A DNA stretch of 10,135 nt, from NCBI GenBank assembly GCA_964408435.1, contig CAYOZL010000072.1, positions 1 to 10,135 on the forward strand, given 5' to 3'. The notes under the pieces were generated by a model that worked only from the letters and a program-made list of their open reading frames with translations, was not told the origin of the DNA and made no database searches. Within the stretch, counting starts at the first letter, position 1. The number at the start of each line of letters is the position of its first letter. Below are positions 1 through 6,046 of the stretch, in pieces. Position numbers and translations under genes: made by a program. Source of the stretch: CAYOZL01 sp964408435. Its GTDB lineage: Bacteria > Bdellovibrionota_C > UBA2361 > SZUA-149 > CAYOZL01.

Positions 1-458
1 AAGTGAGAACTAAATCCAATCAAAGCACAAATAGAAATAAATAATCTTTCAAAAGAATGTAAATCTCTAAAAAGTAAATAAGTTAAATCAAAAGTTATGA
101 TAGCTGCTGGAATACTATGCATAATCCCACGATAACTTACAGATCTTAGAGCAAGCCGATTAAAAAGTAGCTTCGTTATTAAATAAGAAAAAACTACTAA
201 CAAAGCATATCTAGTTACTCCACCATTTCTAAACTCAGGAATAAATTCTATTGCCACTAGTGGAAGAACAGCTGCGAGAATTAAACCTAATTCTTTACCT
301 GTATTTTGAGAGTCTGAATCTATGTCTGGAAGAATTGATGCAATAAAAGTTACTACTCCAGATAACAAACAAAGTTCTTCAGGAAGCCTAAGGAAAAAAT
401 ATGCGGAAAGTACTACTATAGTTGAGACTAAAAATGAGATAGGGGAGCTTCTTTTCAT
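1..458 (-). CDS. YdjM/DUF457-like membrane-bound metal-dependent hydrolase family protein (partial)
   Basis: This reading frame starts at an ATG at 458 and runs off the left edge of the window, giving about 152 visible residues. It is strongly hydrophobic with several likely membrane segments (about residues 8-24, 29-44, 56-73, 82-100 and 115-132). Two features recall the YdjM/DUF457 family of inner-membrane putative metal-dependent hydrolases: LPDID at residues 43-47, directly followed by SDS, and YRGIMHS at 109-115, matching the family's HRGxTHS block. The first His of that block is Tyr here, and the His after LPDID is replaced by Ser, which suggests a divergent subfamily. The substrate is unknown; E. 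coli YdjM is under LexA control, but I see no LexA box here. There is no Shine-Dalgarno sequence upstream. The reading frame is firm and the family call moderate. Confidence 0.6.
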   Translation of the reverse strand, partial: MKRSSPISFLVSTIVVLSAYFFLRLPEELCLLSGVVTFIASILPDIDSDSQNTGKELGLILAAVLPLVAIEFIPEFRNGGVTRYALLVVFSYLITKLLFNRLALRSVSYRGIMHSIPAAIITFDLTYLLFRDLHSFERLFISICALIGFSSH

Positions 459-606
459 AGTTAATAAATAATAGATTATTCTTAACTAGAAAAGTGTTAT
501 TTTAACGTCTTTTGTTTAAAATTTATATTTAATGAATTTTTAGAAGTTAAACTAAATGCTTATAATTATATGACTGACGGTGAAATTTACCTTATTGATA
601 AAACAT

Positions 607-1887
607 TTAAATTTTAAAAGAACAAACTACGGATTCTGAGACACAAATTTGCCCTCCTCCGACATGTTCACTTTTTGTTGAAATTGTTGCTAGTGCAAAA
701 TGATCCCCGCCTTCTTCAACATGCTCAAGAGACATTCCTGCACCATGTTTAGGATTTGGAAATACTCCTTGGTCAAAATATTTCTGTCCTCCATGTTTAG
801 TTACGAACACTCCCTTAAAGTGTTCTTTAGTTCCTATACCTTCAAATTCACTTCCCATGGCGAGCTCTGAATTATTGGCAAATAAAATATCGCGAACATC
901 TCCTACGATACTTAGAGGTCTTTCTTCACCGCTTACAGGGTCATATTCATATACTCCGCACCAGCTCATCCAATTTTTGTTAGGCCATTTAATACGATGT
1001 CCGCATATGTAGAGCTTATCTTTAAATGCCCTTAAAGTATTAAATCTGCTACTTTGTCCGTAGATATCGATTCGAACAACTTCCCATTTCCCCTCAACAA
1101 ACTGATACAATTCTGTACTCGTAAGCGCGTAAAGTTCATTTTTAAATGATAGCAACTTCTGAATATCTAAAACTAGAGGCTCTCCCAGCATCTCGTAGTT
1201 TTGTTTTTGAGAGTTCCAAACAAGGACAACACTTTGACAGTGTTCATGATACCTACGCGCGCCCAAGAAACCTTTTTTTTCTAAGATTTCATCAAATGGA
1301 TCATTTGACTTGTATGCACACTCTAACTTCTCAACAAAACCAACTACAAGTTGTCCATTATGAACACACATTGAGCTGGGTCGATATTTTTGACTTTTCA
1401 AAGCAATTTCTCCTGCCCCGTCTACAACGCTAAGCGAGTTAGCCTGTATAAGTTCACCGAAGCCACCTTCGTTAACTGAAGTCAACTCCGTAGGAGAGAC
1501 ATGAGTTAAGTTCTCCATAGAAGGTTTTTCTTCACTAATAGCTGGTCCTGTATCTACGGCGGAAACACACGCAAGCTCAGAAGTAGAAATCAATTCCAAT
1601 CCTTCTGGCCCTGCTAAAAGCAAGCCGTCACGAGTTTGAAGAACGTCGTGAACTAAGCTAAGACCGATAGGCTTACTTGTTGTATCCCAAATTTTATCGG
1701 AGCGAAGCCAAGCAATATTTTCAGCAGGCATATTAGTATGCATAGTTGAACTGCTTTGATCGAAAATCAATTGGCTAAAATCGCCAAAGACTACCAACTG
1801 CCCATTTAAATACCTTGCTTTAGCAGGCCCGTTAAAACGGCAAGAGAGAACTTGTGAATTGAGTGCTGAATCTGAAATCGACTTCAT
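607..1887 (-). CDS. Orphan 426-residue protein, probable beta-propeller
   Basis: I do not recognise this protein as a named family. The ATG at 1887 has a good Shine-Dalgarno GGAG (1893-1896) five bases upstream. There is no signal peptide or membrane segment, so it is probably cytoplasmic. A short pattern recurs along the chain: YLNGQLVVFGDF (26-37), RDGLLLAGPEGLELI (86-100), VHNGQLVVGF (175-184), FKNELYALTSTELYQF (248-263), FKDKLYICGH (288-297) and NNSELAMGSEF (338-348). A polar turn followed by a hydrophobic strand and a Gly-rich stretch, repeated about six times, is typical of kelch- or WD-like propeller blades. The fold is inferred from this pattern. The gene is visibly richer in GC than recJ or gspE, about 43% in a sampled 60-base line against about 13% in a recJ line. 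That fits recent acquisition or different codon pressure. It stands alone, with hairpin-rich spacer DNA upstream. Confidence 0.7.
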   Translation of the reverse strand: MKSISDSALNSQVLSCRFNGPAKARYLNGQLVVFGDFSQLIFDQSSSTMHTNMPAENIAWLRSDKIWDTTSKPIGLSLVHDVLQTRDGLLLAGPEGLELISTSELACVSAVDTGPAISEEKPSMENLTHVSPTELTSVNEGGFGELIQANSLSVVDGAGEIALKSQKYRPSSMCVHNGQLVVGFVEKLECAYKSNDPFDEILEKKGFLGARRYHEHCQSVVLVWNSQKQNYEMLGEPLVLDIQKLLSFKNELYALTSTELYQFVEGKWEVVRIDIYGQSSRFNTLRAFKDKLYICGHRIKWPNKNWMSWCGVYEYDPVSGEERPLSIVGDVRDILFANNSELAMGSEFEGIGTKEHFKGVFVTKHGGQKYFDQGVFPNPKHGAGMSLEHVEEGGDHFALATISTKSEHVGGGQICVSESVVCSFKI

Positions 1888-1892
1888 GACTA

Positions 1893-1896
1893 CTCC
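1893..1896 (-). promoter_or_regulatory. Shine-Dalgarno site of the 426-residue gene
   Basis: On the minus strand GGAG lies five bases before the ATG at 1887. It is one of only two clear Shine-Dalgarno sites in the window, which supports the chosen start. Confidence 0.65.
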
Positions 1897-1947
1897 AAGA
1901 ACAAATGTTAAAAAATAAACAAATAGGTTCTGAAAACATCATTCGAG

Positions 1948-2020
1948 AATCCATATATGTTTAGTTACTCCTTTTATTCTTAATAAAAAAAACAAAAGGA
2001 ATAACTAAAGAATACGGATT
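1948..2020 (-). repeat. Long imperfect inverted repeat in the leader of the 426-residue gene
   Basis: Arms 1960-1975 and 1994-2009 pair over 16 positions with one non-Watson-Crick position (1968/2001). The stem resumes further out with 1948-1952 against 2016-2020 and a few pairs between. The odd position is a G-U wobble if transcribed on the minus strand but a C-A mismatch on the plus strand. This points to a minus-strand RNA hairpin, which would lie 60 or more bases upstream of the 426-residue gene. The inner arm contains an AAGGAG sequence (minus strand) that would be buried in the stem. The loop is A-rich. It could be a leader structure or part of the 3' end of suhB transcripts. Confidence 0.55.
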
Positions 2021-2042
2021 AAAAAAACTATATTAATTTCAC

Positions 2043-2067
2043 CATCGCCTTATTAGGTAAGGCGATG
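2043..2067 (-). terminator. Perfect 10-bp hairpin, possible suhB terminator
   Basis: Arms 2043-2052 and 2058-2067 are perfectly complementary (CATCGCCTTA and its complement) around a 5-base loop. It lies 116 bases downstream of the suhB stop on the minus strand. The T-tract that would make it a standard intrinsic terminator is not adjacent: a run of seven T on the minus strand begins about 14 bases later. I therefore call it only a possible terminator. A minus orientation is chosen because both flanking genes are minus. Confidence 0.4.
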
Positions 2068-2118
2068 AAAAATAGCATCTGCTCAATTAAGGAATTTAAA
2101 TAAAGACCAATATCATAG

Positions 2119-2153
2119 CTAAAGACAGAAAAAATATCAATTTCTGTTTTTAG
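2119..2153. repeat. 13-bp inverted repeat downstream of suhB
   Basis: Arms 2119-2131 and 2141-2153 pair over 13 positions around the loop 2132-2140. One position (2124/2148) is a G-U wobble on the plus strand and an A-C mismatch on the minus strand, so the better RNA helix is in plus-strand RNA. No T-tract follows on either strand. It is the third inverted repeat in the spacer 1888-2182, which holds no gene that I can support. Confidence 0.45.
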
Positions 2154-2182
2154 TATTATTTAAATTCTAAATTAACAAATTA

Positions 2183-2968
2183 TTAAACAAAAACTTGCTT
2201 ATATATTAGAGGTGAAGAAACTAGTATGTTGCCCGAATAGACTGAAAAATCTACTAGATCATTATTATCAATACTTTTAACTACTGCCCCAGCCTCACTA
2301 GCTATAATACTAGCCGCAGCTACATCCCAAGGCTTAATAGACTCTTGAAAAAAAGCCTCTATCCTTCCATCAGCTAACCATGCAATATCTAAAGCACTCG
2401 CTCCTAAAGATCTAATTTTCCCAAAATTATTAATAAACTTTAAATACCAAAACTTCTTTTCTTCAAAATGAGAAGTTGAAAAATCAGGAACCCCAATTGC
2501 TAACATTGAATTTTTAGAATTATCTTTTCCACTAACTGAAATTTTCTTATTAGTGAACCCTCTATAACTTACAAAAGCACCCTTACCCTCTTCTGCAAAA
2601 AACATTTCCCTAGTATCAAAAACAACACCAAGTATTGGTTTAGAATTTTTCACTAAACCTAATGAAAAAGCAAAGTGCGGTAACTTACTTGCAAAATTAG
2701 ATGTTCCATCAAGTGGATCTAAAATCCAACAATATTCTGCTTTCTCATACCTTGACCAATCCTGCTCCCCTGCCTCTTCCCCTAAGACTAAAAAATCAGG
2801 AGTAAGCTCCTTTAGCTCTTTACGAACCATCTCCTCAATTTCAATATCAATATTAGTAACAAAATCCGCCAAAGACTTCTCCCGAACCTCAAACCCTTTC
2901 CTCTGCCCTTCAGACATTATTTTCCCTGCCTTTAATGCAAGCGATTTAGTAATTTCAAGATAGTTCAT
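2183..2968 (-). CDS. suhB: Inositol monophosphatase family protein (SuhB-like)
   Basis: A 261-residue protein with the complete signature of the Mg-dependent inositol monophosphatase family, which hydrolyses sugar or inositol phosphates in the cytoplasm. GEE at 63-65 and WILDPLDGTSNF at 81-92 carry the metal ligands (Asp84 and Asp87, with Glu of the GEE). WDVAAASIIASEAGA (214-228) is the C-terminal family motif with Asp215. Length is normal for SuhB (about 260-270), and the N-terminus aligns with the family's usual start. CysQ or a histidinol-phosphate phosphatase of the same fold are alternatives, since substrate choice cannot be read from the motifs. In E. coli SuhB also acts in rRNA antitermination; whether that holds here is unknown. 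The ATG at 2968 has only a weak purine-rich upstream sequence. The gene stands alone between two structured intergenic regions and is separated from cpaB by that gene's terminator. Confidence 0.85.
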   Translation of the reverse strand: MNYLEITKSLALKAGKIMSEGQRKGFEVREKSLADFVTNIDIEIEEMVRKELKELTPDFLVLGEEAGEQDWSRYEKAEYCWILDPLDGTSNFASKLPHFAFSLGLVKNSKPILGVVFDTREMFFAEEGKGAFVSYRGFTNKKISVSGKDNSKNSMLAIGVPDFSTSHFEEKKFWYLKFINNFGKIRSLGASALDIAWLADGRIEAFFQESIKPWDVAAASIIASEAGAVVKSIDNNDLVDFSVYSGNILVSSPLIYKQVFV

Positions 2969-2991
2969 TCTTACTTATTTCCAGATTTAAC

Positions 2992-3021
2992 ATGACTCAT
3001 AGCACAAGATTACCTTATATT
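2992..3021 (+). promoter_or_regulatory. Candidate plus-strand promoter for the foldback element
   Basis: An ATGACT box (2992-2997, four of six matches to the -35 consensus) is followed after 18 bases by TATATT (3016-3021, five of six matches to the -10). It would start RNA near 3028, about 20 bases before the foldback structure at 3048. AT-rich DNA often gives such matches by chance, so this is weak support. Confidence 0.25.
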
Positions 3022-3047
3022 ATGTCTCTTTGCCTAATTATTGCAGA

Positions 3048-3206
3048 GCCAAAGTTAATTATATTCTTTTCTGGATTCTGGAGCATTTGGGTAAGTTTAA
3101 AAGGGATACACAGGTATCGCTTTTAAACTTACTCGAATGCGTAGGCCTCGGAAAAATCGTCCTAAACGATTTTGAGAATGAAGAAAAGAATATAATTAAC
3201 TTTGGC
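3048..3206 (+). repeat. 159-base foldback element with nested hairpins (candidate structured RNA or MITE-like element)
   Basis: The outer arms 3048-3072 and 3182-3206 are perfect reverse complements over 25 bases. Inside them, after a 2x2 internal loop, 3075-3079 can pair with 3175-3179. Two hairpins sit within. Hairpin 1 pairs 3083-3103 with 3120-3140 (21 positions, two of them G-U), then a G-G mismatch, then 3105-3109 with 3114-3118 around an ACAG loop. Hairpin 2 pairs 3153-3160 with 3166-3173 around CCTAA. The result is a three-way-junction shape. The two wobbles (3088/3135 and 3090/3133) close only in plus-strand RNA and would be A-C mismatches on the minus strand. It fills most of the 310-base spacer between suhB and cpaB, which holds no credible gene. 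No target-site duplication is visible next to the arms. The function is unknown. Confidence 0.6.
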
Positions 3207-3230
3207 GTATCTATCGGATAGGATTTAAAC

Positions 3231-3262
3231 AAAAAAAAGCTCAGTAGCGGGAACTACCGAGC
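3231..3262 (-). terminator. Intrinsic terminator of cpaB
   Basis: On the minus strand a 9-bp stem (3239-3247 with 3254-3262), closed by one G-U wobble, surrounds a 6-base loop and is followed directly by eight T (3231-3238). It begins 16 bases beyond the cpaB stop. The wobble pairs only on the minus strand, agreeing with the T-tract. Confidence 0.9.
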
Positions 3263-3278
3263 GAGATAGAAGCGGCTC

Positions 3279-4196
3279 TTATTGGCCTGAATTCTTCCAC
3301 CATCTTTCATCATTACCAAGCACAAACTGCTTCTCATTCCCAGAGAGGTCAGTAAACTTAGCATATCCCTTAGATACTAATGTATCTTTGCTAATTTTCT
3401 TAGCTGTTCTTCCTTCCCACTCTGTAGCAGCAAACTCATTTGAGCCTTGAGAAGCAAGGTCATTACTATTACGAAGAGCAAGCGTAATTTTTCCCACTAC
3501 TTTAGCAGTCTGAATTTTCAATGAATCATCAAATCCAACCGCTAAAGTTACAGTACTCTGTATTTTAGTACGCTCTCCTTCACCCTGGCTTAGCTTTTTA
3601 GTCTCCCCTCCATATGAAAGAACAACAGCATCTTCAACAGCAACCCTGGTCTTATAAACTCCTGACTCTTGGTCTCTGTGCGTTAAGAACACATCGACAT
3701 GAGCGCCTGGAGTAGCCCACCCTTCGACACCAGTAATGGCATCTACTTCAATTGTTACCGCTCTATGACCAGGTGGTAACAAGTCTCCAATTCCGTATGT
3801 TGGAGGAGTAGGTGAAATTGTATTAGCAACAATTGGCTGATTTGGATTAAGTGCATCTGCACTATACATTCCAATTGCTTCAGGTAAACTTCTAACTGCG
3901 CCTTCAGGAACTTGATCTCTTGGCCAGTGAACTTCTCTTAAATTTGATGAATTTAGCTTAGTGCCTTTTTGTAGTTTAGAAATAGGAGCTATTAATACTA
4001 CTGTTCCAAATGTCTCATCTGATTCAGTAACACTCGCTGATGTAGTTGTCTCTTTAGCTTGAGCGACTTTATCGTTGTAAACTAGTAGAGCTACAAATAC
4101 TACTAAAGCGAATAATATAGTACTGCCAAAGACAAATACTGCTCGTTGTTTTCTTCTAATTAATGCCGGTGTTTGCGACAATCCTATTCTTTTCAT
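3279..4196 (-). CDS. cpaB: Flp pilus assembly protein CpaB/RcpC
   Basis: From the chosen start this is a 305-residue protein. A basic N-terminus is followed by one membrane segment (about 18-40). Next comes a SAF-type domain (about 64-128), then the RcpC/CpaB domain beginning with PPGHRAVTIEVDAITG at 141-156 and containing PGAHVDVFLT at 163-172. In Flp (tad) pilus systems this inner-membrane-anchored periplasmic protein helps assemble the secretion channel. The open frame extends 14 codons further upstream to 4238. I choose the ATG at 4196 because GGAG lies seven bases before it and it gives a proper N-in membrane anchor. The tail after about residue 245 is long and charged, beyond the conserved domain. 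No other tad genes (cpaA, cpaC, cpaF, flp) are visible nearby. The gene follows recJ after a spacer of 100 bases and ends in its own terminator, so it may be a single-gene unit. Confidence 0.88.
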   Translation of the reverse strand: MKRIGLSQTPALIRRKQRAVFVFGSTILFALVVFVALLVYNDKVAQAKETTTSASVTESDETFGTVVLIAPISKLQKGTKLNSSNLREVHWPRDQVPEGAVRSLPEAIGMYSADALNPNQPIVANTISPTPPTYGIGDLLPPGHRAVTIEVDAITGVEGWATPGAHVDVFLTHRDQESGVYKTRVAVEDAVVLSYGGETKKLSQGEGERTKIQSTVTLAVGFDDSLKIQTAKVVGKITLALRNSNDLASQGSNEFAATEWEGRTAKKISKDTLVSKGYAKFTDLSGNEKQFVLGNDERWWKNSGQ

Positions 4197-4203
4197 AATA
4201 CGT

Positions 4204-4207
4204 CTCC
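4204..4207 (-). promoter_or_regulatory. Shine-Dalgarno site that sets the cpaB start
   Basis: GGAG on the minus strand lies seven bases before the ATG at 4196. The upstream in-frame ATG at 4238 has no such site, so the shorter 305-residue product is preferred. Confidence 0.7.
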
Positions 4208-4296
4208 AAAGATATGGGTGCAATATCTCTAAATACATATCGTTAAAAAGTAATGCTTTGCTTCAGTTTATTTTCTTTACTTTCTAAATACTTAGC

Positions 4297-6009
4297 TTAA
4301 ACTGCCCAACTTTCTTTAATATGCAGCTGTAAGTTGTTGATTCCATTATAAGAATTGATTTGAGGCTTATATGCGATATTTAGCTTTTTACTCTTTCTAT
4401 AATTAGGATTATTAACCTGATTCCAAGCTATAGCTTCTCTAATAGAGTCATTTTGCTTAATTTTTAGCTTAATATGATTCTGACCAATACCAGTAGTTGA
4501 GATCACTTCAACATTCTTACTTACAAATAAGACCGAAGGATTACCAATACCAAAAGGAGCTAAGTATTGAATTTGATCAACTAAGTCTATGTTAATTTCA
4601 GATAGTTCCAACTCTAAGTCAGCTAATACTTCATACTCAGGCTCTTTTTCTTTAAAGGCATTACTAGCTAGCTCAATAAAACTTTTTTGAAAAATTTCTA
4701 GATTCTCAGGCATAAGAGAAAATCCTCCTGCCATTGAATGCCCACCTGAGTTAATTAAAATATTTGATAATTTAAATAAATTCTCAGCAACATGAAAACC
4801 CTTAACGCTTCTAACAGAACCTTTGATTACTTTAATCATTTCACCATCAACTAACTGCTCTCCTTCAGCCATTACGGCTGCGGGTCTATAGTGCTTTTCT
4901 ACTATTCTCTGAGCTGCAATTCCTATAACCCCTGCATGAAAAGATTTATCGTATATTGCATAAGCTGCAGAATCATCTGAGCCAATTTGCTCTAAGCATC
5001 TATTTCTTACAGACTCTTCAATTGTTCTTCTTTCTAAATTAATTTTATCTATTTTCTTAGCTATCTTTGATGCTCTTTTTACATCATTAGTAGTTAATAG
5101 CTCGATAACAGAACTAGCATCCCCTAGCCTTCCTGCAGCGTTAATTCTTGGGCCAATAGAAAAAGAAATATGCGAACAACCAAAATTAGAATCTGAAGTA
5201 ACACCTGCTACTTCTCTTAATGCCTGAATTCCAACTCGAGAAGTTTTTTTAATCTTTTCTATTCCTCTTCTAGAAATAAGCCTATTAGCATTTTTTAAAG
5301 GAACCATGTCGCAAATAGTTCCTAAAGCAGCTAAATCTAAATAATTTTTTGGATTAGCTTTTTCTTTATCTATTTTTTTATTTATTAAATCTAATTTAGT
5401 ACTTAGATTCACTATCATCATCCAAACAACACCAGCTGCTGCAAGTTTTTCATCCCCAAAGCTACATCCATCTTGAGCTGGATTAACTATTGCATTTGCG
5501 TTTGGAAGTTTCTCTCCTGGTTGATGATGGTCAATAACTATTACTTTAAGACCGTTTCTTCTAGCATAAGAAACTTGTGTAATATTTGAAATTCCACAAT
5601 CTACAGTGATTAATAATTTAGTATTTCCTTTTGCTATTTTATCAACCGCAATATCAGATAAACCATAACCATCGACAAATCTATTAGTTGCATAAGTATC
5701 AACATGTGCTCCTAATGCTTTTAAATATAGATATAATTGGGAGCAAGAAGTAAGACCATCAACATCGTAGTCACAATATACAGTAATTGGCTCATCGTTA
5801 TTAATAGCTTCAATAATAATTGAAGTAGCATTTTCAGCATCCTTCATAAGTGCTGGATTAGGTAAATTTTGTTTTAATGTAGGATTAAGAAAACTTTTAA
5901 TTTTATCTTCAGTATCAAAACCTCTAGAGTGTAGAACATTTGTTATAATTTTACTCAGTCCAAGAACTGAATCAACATTATGATTTTCTCTTAACTTTAA
6001 TTTTGACAT
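4297..6009 (-). CDS. recJ: Single-stranded-DNA-specific exonuclease RecJ
   Basis: A 570-residue protein, the normal length for bacterial RecJ, a cytoplasmic 5'-3' single-strand exonuclease in RecF-pathway recombination, mismatch repair and base-excision repair. The DHH-family motifs appear in order: DYDVDGLTS (80-88), VDCGI (136-140), IDHH (159-162) and GTICDMVPL (230-238). Together they supply the aspartate and histidine metal ligands. GPRINAAGRLGDA (286-298) follows. The DHHA1 domain carries GGHSMAGG (422-429), and the C-terminal OB-like part has APFGIGNPSVLF (484-495). No catalytic residue appears lost. The motif IV sequence GTICDM differs from the more common GTVADV but keeps the aspartate. 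The start ATG at 6009 lies 20 bases after the gspE stop. It has no Shine-Dalgarno sequence, but a strong promoter sits directly in front of it. The codon choice is extremely AT-rich. Confidence 0.96.
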   Translation of the reverse strand: MSKLKLRENHNVDSVLGLSKIITNVLHSRGFDTEDKIKSFLNPTLKQNLPNPALMKDAENATSIIIEAINNDEPITVYCDYDVDGLTSCSQLYLYLKALGAHVDTYATNRFVDGYGLSDIAVDKIAKGNTKLLITVDCGISNITQVSYARRNGLKVIVIDHHQPGEKLPNANAIVNPAQDGCSFGDEKLAAAGVVWMMIVNLSTKLDLINKKIDKEKANPKNYLDLAALGTICDMVPLKNANRLISRRGIEKIKKTSRVGIQALREVAGVTSDSNFGCSHISFSIGPRINAAGRLGDASSVIELLTTNDVKRASKIAKKIDKINLERRTIEESVRNRCLEQIGSDDSAAYAIYDKSFHAGVIGIAAQRIVEKHYRPAAVMAEGEQLVDGEMIKVIKGSVRSVKGFHVAENLFKLSNILINSGGHSMAGGFSLMPENLEIFQKSFIELASNAFKEKEPEYEVLADLELELSEINIDLVDQIQYLAPFGIGNPSVLFVSKNVEVISTTGIGQNHIKLKIKQNDSIREAIAWNQVNNPNYRKSKKLNIAYKPQINSYNGINNLQLHIKESWAV

Positions 6010-6017
6010 TAAGATGC

Positions 6018-6046
6018 ATTATAGCTGTTTCAGTGAGTCTGATCAA
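6018..6046 (-). promoter_or_regulatory. Sigma-70-type promoter of recJ overlapping the end of gspE
   Basis: On the minus strand TTGATC (6041-6046) is followed after exactly 17 bases (6024-6040) by a perfect TATAAT (6018-6023). Transcription would be expected to start about 6-7 bases later, near 6011. The recJ ATG is at 6009, so the mRNA would have almost no leader. The box lies over the gspE stop codon. No Shine-Dalgarno sequence precedes recJ, in keeping with leaderless translation. Confidence 0.6.

Noticed and set aside
585..597. Short inverted repeat as terminator of the 426-residue gene
   Set aside because: Only about five pairs including a wobble, with a three-base loop and no T-tract.
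1146..1433. 95-codon plus-strand open frame
   Set aside because: It is antisense to the 426-residue gene, whose own frame has better repeat structure and a ribosome-binding site.
1835..1954. Possible 40-codon leader peptide starting at 1954 on the minus strand
   Set aside because: The spacing from the AAGGAG is 13 bases, too long. The product has no recognisable features and the frame overlaps the main gene.
3048..3206. Retron msr-msd RNA
   Set aside because: The nested stem shape is suggestive, but no reverse transcriptase lies in the flanking sequence and no conserved branching-guanosine context can be shown.
3030..3221. 63-codon plus-strand open frame starting with TTG
   Set aside because: It lies almost wholly within the foldback element, has no ribosome-binding site or recognisable protein pattern, and is explained by the inverted-repeat DNA.
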